Assembly (NCBI RefSeq): GCF_002214585.1
Contig: NZ_CP014862.1
Coordinates: 1,674,001 to 1,738,000, forward strand
Reading direction: 5' to 3'
DNA: 64,000 nucleotides
From: Thermococcus profundus
Lineage (GTDB): Archaea > Methanobacteriota_B > Thermococci > Thermococcales > Thermococcaceae
A program made the translations under genes and the position numbers. The notes below the pieces were generated by a model, which was not told the DNA's origin, searched no databases, and worked only from the letters and a program-made list of their open reading frames with translations. Shown here piece after piece: positions 55,780-64,000 of the stretch. Position 1 is the first letter of the stretch. Each line of letters begins with the position of its first letter.

Positions 55780-56492
55780 TCCCCACCGAGGATTATTTCA
55801 GCTATCCTGATGGAGACGGTCTCAAGGATGGCCTCCCCCTTCTCTGCCGTTGCGCCGCTGGGATCATCGTTCACGCCGTCCGGGAAGAGCTCCCTTCCGA
55901 TGTCCTTTCTGATGATCCTGACCTTTTTCTTCACCCTTCTCCCCCTCGCCTCCGCCATCTTCACCAGATCCTCCCTGATGGCCAGCACAACCGAGGTCTC
56001 GTCCTCTCCCGCGTGCCCCTGGCTTGAGCACACGGACAGGATCTCCTCGCGGAAATCCATCCACCAGTTTATCAGGAAAACTTCGAGATCCGGGTAGAGC
56101 TCGGCAACATCCTCCGCAGCTTCGATGAGTGGGTAGATGTTTCCACCGTGCCCGTTGAGCAGTACTATCCTCTCAAAACCCTCCGCCGCCAGCTCGGAGA
56201 GGATGTCCCCCACGTACATTCGGAGGGACTCGGGACGGACGTTGATGGTGCCTGGGTAGGTGTTGAGAACGAAGCTGTGGCCGTACCACACTGGGGGGAG
56301 AACCAGAACCTCAGAACCTTTCTCCTTCACCTTCTCCTCAACCCGCCTGGCCAGTTCCAACGGCGCGAAAACGTCGGTGCCCAGGGGCAGGTGTCTGCCG
56401 TGGGCCTCAACACTTCCAACGGGCAGAATAACGGCCTTTACCTTTCCCTTTATTCTATCGAACTCCGGCCAGGTTAAATCCTCCATCCTCAT
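55776..56492 (-). CDS. Creatininase family amidohydrolase
   Basis: A 238-aa metal-dependent hydrolase. LPVGSVEAHGRHLPLGTD holds the first metal ligands (Glu, His, Asp), LLNGHGGNIY the second His, and HAGEDETSVVLA the final Glu. Family members cut amide bonds in creatinine or remove formyl groups from riboflavin/F420 precursors (ArfB-like). In archaea the latter role is common, but nothing nearby confirms it. The ATG at 56492 follows GGTGATATC; TATA-like TCTTATAGG about 35 nt upstream. Confidence 0.88.
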   Translation of the reverse strand: MRMEDLTWPEFDRIKGKVKAVILPVGSVEAHGRHLPLGTDVFAPLELARRVEEKVKEKGSEVLVLPPVWYGHSFVLNTYPGTINVRPESLRMYVGDILSELAAEGFERIVLLNGHGGNIYPLIEAAEDVAELYPDLEVFLINWWMDFREEILSVCSSQGHAGEDETSVVLAIREDLVKMAEARGRRVKKKVRIIRKDIGRELFPDGVNDDPSGATAEKGEAILETVSIRIAEIILGGE

Positions 56493-56559
56493 GATATCAC
56501 CGGAGGAATTAGGCGGAACTTCCTATAAGAGTTTTCTCCGGTGGACACCAGAGGGAAGA

Positions 56560-57420
56560 TCATTCCCCAGAGCTCAGCATGTAGAAGGGCACGACGCCCA
56601 CCAAGGCAAAGACGTACTGGGTGAGGAACTTATAGGCAAAAGCCACCGTCGCCCCGGCCGGAACGTTTCCAATTGCGAGCATAATCCCGAGTTCGTTGCC
56701 CCCCACTCCCCCAGGAGTGCCCGAGATCCCCCCAATAACCGTGGAATAGGTTACGCCCACAAAGCCCTTCCACAGCGGAATGCTGATCCCAAAGGCCCTG
56801 CCAGTCATTACAAGGGCCAGAGCGAGGAAGAAGGACTGGAAAGGCGCCACCAGAAGGGCCTCCAGGAAGCGGCCTTTCTTAGCCTCCTTCCATCCAAGGT
56901 AGAAGTCGTGAATCCACTCCTCTTTTCCGAGGAGTTTGAAGGGAAGGGCAACGAGAGGGTATAGGGAGTCCTCATGGACGAGGGCCCAAATGAGCACAAG
57001 GAGGCCGGCCAAAAGGGAGTAATCGCCAAACGCGACGGCAACAACGGCCCCGGGCAGTATCTCGAGGGTTGTCACGAGCCCCACGACGCCTATTGACTTC
57101 CACCACTCGGACATAGCGTACTTGGCCTTCACTATACCCCCCAATGTCGAATTTAAGGCCATGGAAACGTAGCTCGACATGAGGTTCAGCAAAACCAGCC
57201 TTCTGAAGCCCACCTCGGAGATGCCCGAGAGCAGGAGGTACCAAACAAAAGTGTAGACCAGAAAGGCCATCACCCCGAAGAAAAGGGAGAGGAGGAGGTA
57301 GGGGAAGCTGACCTCCGACCACTCGATACCCCTGACTTCCCCGGAGATCCTGTAGGCGAGGAACAGACCCAGTGCGAGGGTCACAAAAACGGAGAGGAAC
57401 CTCCGGCGGTTGCGGTTCAC
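56560..57420 (-). CDS. Flippase-like membrane protein (UPF0104 / LPG synthase TM family)
   Basis: A 286-aa protein with seven to eight membrane segments and the family motifs [13 protein letters not shown] and [16 protein letters not shown]. In bacteria the related domain of MprF flips lysyl-lipids; archaeal stand-alone members are of unknown substrate, perhaps lipid-linked sugars. Overlaps the aminopropyltransferase gene by 4 nt, so it is translationally coupled to it. Confidence 0.8.
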   Translation of the reverse strand: MNRNRRRFLSVFVTLALGLFLAYRISGEVRGIEWSEVSFPYLLLSLFFGVMAFLVYTFVWYLLLSGISEVGFRRLVLLNLMSSYVSMALNSTLGGIVKAKYAMSEWWKSIGVVGLVTTLEILPGAVVAVAFGDYSLLAGLLVLIWALVHEDSLYPLVALPFKLLGKEEWIHDFYLGWKEAKKGRFLEALLVAPFQSFFLALALVMTGRAFGISIPLWKGFVGVTYSTVIGGISGTPGGVGGNELGIMLAIGNVPAGATVAFAYKFLTQYVFALVGVVPFYMLSSGE

Positions 57421-58286
57421 TCTTTCTCCTCCAGAAGCTTCCTAACGTAGCGCGGCATCTGGAACAGGGTTTCGTGCCTCTCGGGGTCGTAGTACTGAAG
57501 GTCGAGCCCCTTGGCCCTCTCAAGATCCACTTTAGTGAAGTCGATGTCGCCCTTAACGCCCACAAGGAAGCTCCAGGGGGACGCGTAGCCGATGACCGGG
57601 AAGCTGAAGTAGTAGACCCTGTCGAAGACCTTCTTCATGTTCCTGTAGGCGTCAAGGAGCTCGTTCGTGAAGAGGTAGACGCTACCGGCCTGGGTTATGT
57701 AGAGACCCCTCTCGTTGAGCCTCTCGTAGGCGTCGCGGTAGAATTCTTCGGAGAAGAGGAGCTTCGCAGGGCCGACGGGGTCGGTGGAGTCGACTATGAT
57801 GACGTCGAACTTCTCCTCGCTCCCGCGGAGGTACTTGACCCCGTCGCCTATTATCAGCTCAGCCCTCGGTTCCTCCTTCTTGATGAGCCTGTCCAGGAGG
57901 TCTTTGGCAACATCGAGGTAGAGGTAAGATGCCTCAACGACGCCCTCGTCTATCTCAACCATAACTGCCTTCTCAACGGTGTTGTGCCTCAGAACCTCCC
58001 TCAGGGTACCGCCGTCTCCACCGCCGATGACGAGAACCCTCCTAGGGTTCGGGTGGGCGAGCATAACGGGGTGAACGAGCGGCTCATGATAGCTCGCCTC
58101 GCCAACCTCAACCAGCTGAACCGTGCCGTCGAGAACCAGGAGCTTCCCAAAGCCCTCCGTTTCATATATCTCAAGCCTCTGGTAGTCCGTCTGGGTCTCA
58201 AAGAGCCTCCTCTTTACCTTAAAGCCAACGCCGTAGCCCAGGGGGTACCACTCGATAAACGCGTTCTCCTCGCGACTGAAGCCCAT
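57417..58286 (-). CDS. speE: Polyamine aminopropyltransferase (spermidine synthase family)
   Basis: A 289-aa enzyme transferring aminopropyl groups from decarboxylated SAM. Conserved blocks: [27 protein letters not shown], the SAM site [14 protein letters not shown] and the catalytic [10 protein letters not shown]. In Thermococcus the ortholog prefers agmatine, giving N1-aminopropylagmatine. The ATG at 58286 follows AAGGTGATGATC; a longer open frame to 58484 covers the promoter and is not used. Arginine decarboxylase PdaD, the agmatine source, is encoded 0.6 kb away. Confidence 0.92.
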   Translation of the reverse strand: MGFSREENAFIEWYPLGYGVGFKVKRRLFETQTDYQRLEIYETEGFGKLLVLDGTVQLVEVGEASYHEPLVHPVMLAHPNPRRVLVIGGGDGGTLREVLRHNTVEKAVMVEIDEGVVEASYLYLDVAKDLLDRLIKKEEPRAELIIGDGVKYLRGSEEKFDVIIVDSTDPVGPAKLLFSEEFYRDAYERLNERGLYITQAGSVYLFTNELLDAYRNMKKVFDRVYYFSFPVIGYASPWSFLVGVKGDIDFTKVDLERAKGLDLQYYDPERHETLFQMPRYVRKLLEEKE

Positions 58287-58391
58287 GATCATCACCTTAG
58301 GGATAGCTTCGTCGTGGGGTTTTAAACCTAGTGCCCGATCGATGTACATTTGGTAACAAAACTTATAAACGCGGAAAAGTAACCGGTGGCG

Positions 58392-58889
58392 ATGAGCGAG
58401 GCCAGGCTGAGGAAGGAACTCTTTCAGAGGGTCAAAGAGCTTTCGGAGGAGATAAGGGAGGGGCTGAACTACGGGATCCCGCACCTTGTAGGGGAGATCT
58501 CAGCCGGCTCAAACGGGAGCCTTCAGCTGGAGGTAAACGTTGCCCTGTTTTCGAAATCCGCCCACCGGTTCCTCCTCAAAGAGGAGGATTCCCTGCTGTT
58601 CATGCTCCCCCTCGACGATTACAATCCAAGAAGGGTTTTCCTCGAGCTATGGAGCTTCCTGAATGGTAGATCTAAGGGAAACGCTCTCGAACCCGGGACG
58701 AGCATTAAAGGGGTTCTGAAAACTTCCCTTCAGAGGAGGGGCTTCGAGGTCGTGTGGATGAACGTCTCCGGTGATGAATCAGGAGGATACGTGGAGGCAA
58801 TAGCATCAAAGGCGGGGCAGAGGTACAGGATGCTCTTTGAGAGAAAGTCGCCGGACGAGTTCATCCTCGTGGACATGGAGAAGATCTGA
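58392..58889 (+). CDS. Conserved hypothetical protein, 165 aa
   Basis: A soluble mixed alpha/beta protein, starting with a charged helix ([27 protein letters not shown]). No family recognised. Start ATG 58392 after CCGGTGGCG, with a TATA box (AACTTATAAACG) about 30 nt upstream. It lies between the two polyamine genes, on the opposite strand to both; a role in polyamine metabolism is only a guess. Confidence 0.7.
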   Translation: MSEARLRKELFQRVKELSEEIREGLNYGIPHLVGEISAGSNGSLQLEVNVALFSKSAHRFLLKEEDSLLFMLPLDDYNPRRVFLELWSFLNGRSKGNALEPGTSIKGVLKTSLQRRGFEVVWMNVSGDESGGYVEAIASKAGQRYRMLFERKSPDEFILVDMEKI

Positions 58890-58909
58890 GTGAAGTGGAA
58901 AGAGAAAAG

Positions 58910-59383
58910 TCAGTACGGAAACATCACGACAACGGCAAGAGCAGCAGCAGGCTTGTCCTTCACGGTTATGCTCGCGCTGGCAACTCGGAACTCGGCCAGC
59001 TTCCAGCCGCGCTGGGCGAAGCCTTCCTCGACCATCTTCCTGACCATCTCCTCTGCCTCTTCCTTCGTGCAGTAGCCGGAGTACTCGTATATCAGCCCAC
59101 CCTCGTTGTTCTCGCTGATGCCAACTCCCAAAGCGGCGCTTATGGTCATTCCAGGTTCGTCGCTCTCTATGTGCGCGTAGACCGTTGGGAGGAGCATTCC
59201 TATGGGGACATCGTGGACTTTCTCCATCCACTCTATATGTGCGGGGATGACGCTGCTCAGCTTGACCAGGTTAACGTTGCCTATGCCCAGCTTGAGGAGA
59301 GCGTTATCGAAAGCGTTGAGCTTAGTTCCTCCTTCTGCGGCCGCAGCGCCGATAAAAGCCCTTTTAGGAGTCATCCAGCTCAT
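58910..59383 (-). CDS. pdaD: Pyruvoyl-dependent arginine decarboxylase
   Basis: A 157-aa proenzyme that cleaves itself between Ser43 and Ser44 (LVKLSSVIPAHIEW) to form the pyruvoyl group; it then makes agmatine from arginine for polyamine and, in Thermococcales, agmatidine synthesis. GGTKLNAFDNALL at the N-terminus and GLIYEYSGYC are family motifs. Start ATG 59383 after GGGTGGTTGAG; TATA-like CTTTATAAGTC about 45-55 nt upstream. Functional link to speE at 57417. Confidence 0.94.
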   Translation of the reverse strand: MSWMTPKRAFIGAAAAEGGTKLNAFDNALLKLGIGNVNLVKLSSVIPAHIEWMEKVHDVPIGMLLPTVYAHIESDEPGMTISAALGVGISENNEGGLIYEYSGYCTKEEAEEMVRKMVEEGFAQRGWKLAEFRVASASITVKDKPAAALAVVVMFPY

Positions 59384-59479
59384 CTCAACCACCCATCTCA
59401 CTTCTTAATCAGCCGTTCCTCAACACCCGACTTATAAAGGTTTCGTAAAAGGGAAGGGGCCATCTGAGAGTTTCCCACA

Positions 59480-60616
59480 TCACGTCTTTCTGAAAGAGGC
59501 CGTGTGAACGGCCCTCCCCAAGCTGGCCGATACGAATATACCCAGTATGCTTGCCAGTGAGGCCAGTGCGTACATATGCTCAGACAGCACACCGTACGAG
59601 TAGCCGACTTCCCCAACGAGCAGGCCCAGCACACCGAAGCTCGCTATCCCCGCGGCCCTCGCGAGTGAGGTCTTAACATCACTCTCCCACACCAGGATCA
59701 GGGTAAGGAAGAGCCTGATGACATAGATAACCGCGAAGAAGTAAAGAACCTCCTGGGAAAACTCAGTTTCAAAGTTTATGCCCCTCCACGCAAAGAATAT
59801 TGGTGCGAATATGCCGTAGGTGATCCCAGAGATTATCGTGTGGACTCTCTCATACTGTTTGGTCCCCATCAGGTCGCTGTGGAGCATCAAACCCACGAGG
59901 AAAGCCCCTATGCTGAAGTGAAGTCCGATCTCCTCGCTTATAAGGCCGAGGGACGTGGCGACTATCATAACGACCCCAAAGACCGCCTCGTCGCTTCTCA
60001 GCCTCCTGAGTCGGGTGATTATCCAGAGCTTGTGCTTTATCCCGATCCAGTAGTTGACGCCGAGGACGAGGCCGAGGAAGACGGCGTCCTTAACAACCTC
60101 CAGGGCCAGCTCAAAGTAGCTGAGGTGATGAAGCTCGAAGTTTATCAGGAGGTAGAGGATCACCAGGGCCCCGACCTCACTTATGACGGCGTAGGAGAGG
60201 GCTATGTGGAGGAAATCCGAACCGAAAAACCTCTCCAGTCTTAACACTATGGGGGCCGAGGCGACGGCCAGTATCGACGCCACAATTATGTTGTCCGGCC
60301 CCACATTGTAGTCCGTGAAGGGAAGGGTGAGGAGGAACATAACCACCAGGGTCACGGCATAGATGGGGGCGCTCTTCCTTCCCCCGAGCCTGACCTCCTC
60401 AGGAGTGAGTTCCAGGCCCGCGTAGAGCATGAGGAAGAACACCCCAAGCTCAGCGAGCAGGCTCATATCTTCCTTCGGGAGGTCGTGAAGAACAATGCCT
60501 AGGAAAAGACCTGCGGTGATCTCACCCAGGAATCCGGGATAGTTAAACCTCTCGAAGATCTCGGCGAGAACCCTCGCCACTGCGATTATCACGAATATGT
60601 AGCCTATAACGTCCAT
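59480..60616 (-). CDS. Cation/H+ antiporter, CPA2 family
   Basis: A 378-aa membrane protein with about twelve segments. FLGEITAGLFLGIVLHDL and GVFFLMLYAGLELTPEEV are the N-terminal CPA2 motifs; the later LISEEIGLHFSIGAFLVGLMLHSD holds the second conserved block. No C-terminal RCK domain is attached. Exchanges Na+ or K+ for protons; which cation cannot be told from sequence. Confidence 0.88.
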   Translation of the reverse strand: MDVIGYIFVIIAVARVLAEIFERFNYPGFLGEITAGLFLGIVLHDLPKEDMSLLAELGVFFLMLYAGLELTPEEVRLGGRKSAPIYAVTLVVMFLLTLPFTDYNVGPDNIIVASILAVASAPIVLRLERFFGSDFLHIALSYAVISEVGALVILYLLINFELHHLSYFELALEVVKDAVFLGLVLGVNYWIGIKHKLWIITRLRRLRSDEAVFGVVMIVATSLGLISEEIGLHFSIGAFLVGLMLHSDLMGTKQYERVHTIISGITYGIFAPIFFAWRGINFETEFSQEVLYFFAVIYVIRLFLTLILVWESDVKTSLARAAGIASFGVLGLLVGEVGYSYGVLSEHMYALASLASILGIFVSASLGRAVHTASFRKT

Positions 60617-60661
60617 AGCTCCGCACTCCTCGCGTGCAAAATGTTGGAAACCAAAAAAGGT

Positions 60662-61570
60662 TTACCTCACGATCACGTTGAGCTTCCTTAGGCTTATCTT
60701 GATGCTGTATTCACGTGAGATGTCCCTAATAACCCTTAGGATGGTGTCCCTGGCGTCCGCCTTCAGTTTGTTCTCGTCAACGCCGGAGAAGGAACCGAAG
60801 AGTCCCCCAACCTCCTCCTTCAGGAAAGAGGCCTCTATCTCCACGTAGACGGTAGTATCCTTCACGTCCCAGTTCATCTTCAGCCACTTGAAGGTAACGC
60901 GTGGGATCAGCTTGAGCTCCGTGTGGAGCCTGCTCTTCAGGGCTTCCATTGCGGGCTCTATCCTGCTCCGCAGCAGAGTCTCCTCGCTTTCCCGCTTCTT
61001 CTCCTCGGTCAGGAAGGAGAGATCCTCAATGCCCGCCTGCTTGAGGAGCCTCTCAACTTCCTTCTCAATCTCCTCCCTCTTCTCAAGTATCTGAGCCGCT
61101 TTACCGCTGGTTACCACTGGCCTGGATGGAGCCGCCGCGGCCGTAGGCTTCCTTATGAATTCGACGTCGATCGTGTGAACCGTTATGTATCGGTTAATAG
61201 TCCTTCCAAGTTCTTTCGCGTGCCTCGTTATTATGCTCCTGACGAGCCTCTCGACCTGTTCCTCCGGGAGCGAAGTCTCTACCGCGAGCTTTGCGTTGAT
61301 CTCGAACTCCCTCCTGCCCTTCACGTCAAAGCTCGCCGCCCTCACTATTATCCCTGCCTCCTGAGTCTCACCGACTATGGTTTTGGCCATGGCGCTGAAG
61401 TAGGGCCAGACGTCCTCAAGTACCGCCAGCGTGATCCTGCCCTCCCGGTCAACCTTCCCGACTTTCTTCTTTTCCTTCTCAACGATCTCCTGGGGTGCTA
61501 CCTCCTTCCCATCGAGGATGACCCTTATGTCCCTCAGTATCGGCTTGATATCGGCCACCCTGAGTATCAC
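60662..61570 (-). CDS. Conserved archaeal protein of unknown function (operon gene 2)
   Basis: A 302-aa soluble protein. N-terminal region (MILRVADIKPILRDIRVILDGKEVAPQ), central helix-strand domain, an Ala/Pro linker near 165-175 (KPTAAAAPSRPVV), a Glu/Lys-rich coiled segment (EKREEIEKEVERLLKQAG) and a beta-rich end. GTG start at 61570 overlapping the previous stop by 4 nt. Family not recognised. Its C-terminal part and that of the upstream gene both contain a VYxxx-type beta domain and may be distantly related. Confidence 0.7.
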   Translation of the reverse strand: MILRVADIKPILRDIRVILDGKEVAPQEIVEKEKKKVGKVDREGRITLAVLEDVWPYFSAMAKTIVGETQEAGIIVRAASFDVKGRREFEINAKLAVETSLPEEQVERLVRSIITRHAKELGRTINRYITVHTIDVEFIRKPTAAAAPSRPVVTSGKAAQILEKREEIEKEVERLLKQAGIEDLSFLTEEKKRESEETLLRSRIEPAMEALKSRLHTELKLIPRVTFKWLKMNWDVKDTTVYVEIEASFLKEEVGGLFGSFSGVDENKLKADARDTILRVIRDISREYSIKISLRKLNVIVR

Positions 61571-62310
61571 GGGGCATGCTTGCTTATAGCATGGAGCATT
61601 CTCTTCTCCGCGATCTCCCTCATCTGACCCTCGCTGTGGCCGTAGAGATGGACATCCAGGTAAACAACGCCCTCCGAGAGCTCGCCGGAGAAAACTATTC
61701 TGTTGACCTGAAGGGTGCGTATTCTCTTGGCCTCCGAGAGGAGGTGTTTGGAGTATTCCCTCAGGGCGTTCTCAAGTGCATCCCCACCTGGTATTCTGAT
61801 CTCAATTTCCACTCCACCTTCCCCTGCTGCCTTCTTGGGTCCTGGCTTCTGAACAGGTTTTGGAGAAGGCTTCTGTTCAGGTTCAGGTTTGGGAACGGGT
61901 TTTGTAGCGGAAACGGGTTTAACTGGTTTTCCGCTCAGGAGTTCATCGATCGCTATCTTGGGGGTCTGTCCGTACACCTCAAGGTTATCTGCTATGGACA
62001 GCTTGACGCCGATCTCGTCGAGGGGATAGACGTCCACAACAACCGGGCCCTTCAGAAGTTCGTTGAGCAGGGCAACGGCCTCATCACCGACCACTGGGGT
62101 GTTCGAGTCAACATCCTGCCCCTCGGCGGCGAGAAGCTTTGTCCTGTCAAAGAGCACCGTGAGGTAGTAGCGGGCGCTTCCTTTCTTACCCAAGAGTTTT
62201 ATGAAAACACCGCCGGATTCGGAGGCCGTCTCTTTAATCTCCTGGATGAGCTCCTGGGGGGAGGTGACCACCAAGTTCTCCTTAACCGGCTTAATATCAG
62301 GCAGCTTCAT
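61567..62310 (-). CDS. Conserved archaeal protein of unknown function (operon gene 1)
   Basis: A 247-aa protein with an N-terminal alpha/beta domain (about 1-125, MKLPDIKPVKENLVVTSPQE), a Pro/Lys/Gln-rich repeat linker (PKPEPEQKPSPKPVQKPGPK, about 140-160) and a C-terminal domain (about 165-247). ATG at 62310 follows GGTGAGAAC; the open frame continues upstream but crosses the promoter. A DUF2226-type N-domain is possible but I am not certain. Coupled to the 302-aa gene. Confidence 0.7.
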   Translation of the reverse strand: MKLPDIKPVKENLVVTSPQELIQEIKETASESGGVFIKLLGKKGSARYYLTVLFDRTKLLAAEGQDVDSNTPVVGDEAVALLNELLKGPVVVDVYPLDEIGVKLSIADNLEVYGQTPKIAIDELLSGKPVKPVSATKPVPKPEPEQKPSPKPVQKPGPKKAAGEGGVEIEIRIPGGDALENALREYSKHLLSEAKRIRTLQVNRIVFSGELSEGVVYLDVHLYGHSEGQMREIAEKRMLHAISKHAP

Positions 62311-62342
62311 GTTCTCACCGTCTGATTCCTTATTATGATTTG

Positions 62343-62420
62343 ATCGACACCTATATATATCCGGAGCCCTCAAAGTGGGTAGAGTATCCTTTAGGATTAT
62401 GTGAACGTATCTATTTAAAC
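62343..62420. promoter_or_regulatory. Divergent promoters of the unknown operon and the RCK-DHH gene
   Basis: Minus: GGATATATATAGG (about 62350-62362), about 40-50 nt before the start at 62310. Plus: TCTATTTAAACG (about 62408-62419), about 30 nt before the start at 62444. Confidence 0.5.
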
Positions 62421-62443
62421 GTTGTTGCTCAAAGGTGGTGATC

Positions 62444-63910
62444 ATGAGAATCCTGATCCTCGGCGGGGGGAGCGTAGGAAGACAGATAGCAGAAGCCCTC
62501 AAGGGCGAGTTCGAGATCGTTATAGTCGAAAAGGACGAAATCCGCGCGAGATCCCTGGAGGAAAGCGGATTCAGCGTTGTCCAGGGGGATTTCTCATACA
62601 CAGCAACCCTTCTGAAGGCGGGAATTGAAAGGGCGGACGCCGTCGTTGTAACCACCCACAACCTTGAGACCGTTAAGAAGACCGCGTACATAATCAGAAC
62701 AAACAACAAGGACGTCCCGATAATAGCACTCCTTCCGGATGACATGCCCAAGGAAACCCTCGAGGACATAATCCTGGAGGAGTTCGAAAAGGAGGTGAGG
62801 ATAGACTACGGCATCTACCCGCAGAGAGCTGTAACGGACGCATTCTTAAGGACGCTGCTTCAGCTTGGTGAAAAAAAGAACGCCACCCTTCTTATTAAAA
62901 AGCTCCAGGCGATTAAGGAGAAAACAGAAAACCTGCTCATCCTCACCCACGACAACCCCGATCCCGACGCAATCTCCGCCGCGGTTGCCCTCTCTGCGAT
63001 AGCCCAGAGCGTTGGTTTAAAGCCCACAATAGCCTACGGCGGCGAGATAACCCACCATGAGAACCAGGCCTTTGTCAACCTCCTCGGGGTGACCCTCCGA
63101 AAGGTTTCAAGGGGCTCTTACGAGATAAGGAAGCACAGCACCATAGCCCTGGTCGACACCCAGCCCAACGGAAACCTCACGGTTTTGGAGCCGGAGGACT
63201 ACTCGAAAGTGCAGGTTCTCATAGACCATCACCAGATATTCCAGCACCTCCACGACCTCCTTCCAGATGACGCCTTCGTGGACATAAGGGAGGACGTTAA
63301 GGCCTCTGCTTCCATACTGACCGAGTACCTGAAGGCCACGAACATCGCCCCCTCAGAACGGCTCGCCACCGCGCTGTTCTACGGGATATACACCGACACA
63401 AAGAAGTTCTCCAAGCTCAGCCCCACGGATCTCAAGGCCATTGAGTTCCTGGCAGGGAAGGTCAATCACGAGCTCTTGGATAGAATAGAACACCCTGACA
63501 TCTCAACCGAAACCGCGGAGATACTGGCGAGGGCCATACTCAACAGGAAGGCGTACAAAAACGTCGTCGTCTCCAACGTGGGGTTCATAAGGAACAGGGA
63601 CGCCCTGGCCGAATCCGCCGACTTCCTCCTGAGGCTTGAGGGGATAAGCACGGTACTCGTATTCGGGATCGTCGAAGACTACATCGAGATGTCGGCAAGG
63701 ACGAGGGACGTGCGCGTGAACATAGGGGCGGTTATGAAGGACGCCTTCGGGGACATAGGGAGCGGCGGAGGCCACGCAACTATGGGTGGGGCCAGGATCC
63801 CGCTAGGCCTGTTCAAGCTCGCCAGGGACAAGAACTCCCTCCTAAAGCTGGCCGAGGAAGCGATAACCGAGAAGTTCCTTGAGGCCCTCAAGATAAAGGA
63901 ACAGGGATGA
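62444..63910 (+). CDS. RCK_N (TrkA-N)-DHH-DHHA1 phosphoesterase
   Basis: A 488-aa protein. Residues 1 to about 130 form a TrkA-N/RCK nucleotide-binding domain (LILGGGSVGRQIAEAL; acidic end of strand 2 VIVEKDE). Residues about 160-320 form a DHH domain: LTHDNPDPDAISAA, LVDTQPNG and LIDHHQIF. The C-terminus is DHHA1 with GSGGGHATMGGA. Such enzymes cleave small nucleotides: oligoribonucleotides, PAP or c-di-AMP. The fused NAD/nucleotide sensor suggests allosteric control. ATG 62444 after GGTGGTGATC. Confidence 0.9.
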   Translation: MRILILGGGSVGRQIAEALKGEFEIVIVEKDEIRARSLEESGFSVVQGDFSYTATLLKAGIERADAVVVTTHNLETVKKTAYIIRTNNKDVPIIALLPDDMPKETLEDIILEEFEKEVRIDYGIYPQRAVTDAFLRTLLQLGEKKNATLLIKKLQAIKEKTENLLILTHDNPDPDAISAAVALSAIAQSVGLKPTIAYGGEITHHENQAFVNLLGVTLRKVSRGSYEIRKHSTIALVDTQPNGNLTVLEPEDYSKVQVLIDHHQIFQHLHDLLPDDAFVDIREDVKASASILTEYLKATNIAPSERLATALFYGIYTDTKKFSKLSPTDLKAIEFLAGKVNHELLDRIEHPDISTETAEILARAILNRKAYKNVVVSNVGFIRNRDALAESADFLLRLEGISTVLVFGIVEDYIEMSARTRDVRVNIGAVMKDAFGDIGSGGGHATMGGARIPLGLFKLARDKNSLLKLAEEAITEKFLEALKIKEQG

Positions 63911-64000
63911 GTCTTTGTCCTTCTGGGAAAAGCCTTGTGGGCCCGGCCCATCCCCCGCTTTCATAGAACGCTGGAACACGTACTCCAGCGGGCCGGAGGG
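63911..64000. other. GC-rich window end with hairpin
   Basis: The last 90 bp are GC-richer than other intergenic DNA in the window and hold a perfect stem CGCTGGA-N8-TCCAGCG (63970-63991), and GGGCCCGGCCC upstream of it. It could be part of a structured RNA gene or of a gene continuing beyond the edge; it does not show tRNA arms. Too little is visible to name it. Confidence 0.3.

Noticed and set aside
57417-58484. 355-aa version of the aminopropyltransferase
   Set aside because: The extra N-terminus overlaps the promoter and the neighbouring plus-strand gene; known enzymes start near MGFSREE.
61567-62769. 400-aa version of the unknown protein starting at 62769
   Set aside because: It would run through the RCK-DHH gene start and both promoters; ATG 62310 has a proper ribosome site.

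Overview
The window is chromosomal DNA of a hyperthermophilic archaeon of the order Thermococcales, most likely a Thermococcus. Evidence seen in the sequence: tightly packed genes, GGTG/GGAGG-type ribosome binding sites, TATA boxes of the TTTATATA/TTTTTAAG kind, TrmB-family sugar regulators, a Tgr-type operator (TATCAC-N5-RTGATA), CGP-CTERM tails, an archaeal RNase P protein (Pop5/Rnp2), pyruvoyl arginine decarboxylase and a C/D-box guide RNA. No rRNA, tRNA, CRISPR array, insertion sequence or prophage was seen.

Layout. (1) 1-9.5 kb: an Opp/Dpp-type ABC importer (binding protein, two permeases, two ATPases, the last cut by the window edge) divergent from a GH1 glycosidase, then a small VapBC pair and a diacetylchitobiose deacetylase; by gene content this is part of the chitooligosaccharide/beta-glycoside utilisation locus of Thermococcales. 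(2) 9.9-16.8 kb, minus strand: a trehalose/maltose (TM) operon, malE-malF-malG-treT-trmB, followed by a GT5 glycogen synthase where other species carry malK. (3) 17.5-29.8 kb: the regulator Tgr/TrmBL1 on minus, and the maltodextrin (MD) gene set on plus: a GH13 cyclodextrinase/pullulan hydrolase (frameshifted in a G run), binding protein, two permeases, a very large GH57 amylopullulanase with duplicated C-terminal modules, and malK. (4) 29.8-37.9 kb: sugar-phosphate mutase, metallo-beta-lactamase-fold protein, M20 peptidase, two lipoprotein serpins in tandem, an RNA methyltransferase. (5) 38.0-40.8 kb: an unrecognised four-gene ABC operon. (6) 41-49.6 kb: RlmI-like methyltransferase, TctA-like membrane protein, an OB-rich secreted protein, a pair of KaiC-like ATPases, a UPF1-like helicase, a C/D-box sRNA and small genes. 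(7) 49.7-55 kb: NAD de novo synthesis (nadB, nadA, nadC) interrupted by a broken VapBC locus and a sugar-nucleotidyltransferase. (8) 55-64 kb: membrane and creatininase-family proteins, polyamine genes (aminopropyltransferase, PdaD), a CPA2 antiporter, an unknown two-gene operon and an RCK_N-DHH phosphoesterase.

How the genes work together. The first half is a sugar-acquisition island. Extracellular amylopullulanase and binding proteins, tethered by lipid or by the CGP-CTERM tail, degrade and capture starch products; two MalFG-type channels import trehalose/maltose and maltodextrins and may share the only MalK present; GH13, TreT and GlgA handle the sugars inside. TrmB and Tgr each sit beside their operon, with plausible operators visible at both promoters.

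Most notable unexpected items: a C/D sRNA whose guide matches a conserved archaeal 16S rRNA segment; two genes that become intact if one G is removed from a G run; a 69-bp nearly identical segment shared by the two sugar-binding lipoproteins; an orphan ABC operon whose promoter is flanked by an inverted repeat; and VapC genes damaged by a nonsense codon or an E-to-K change.
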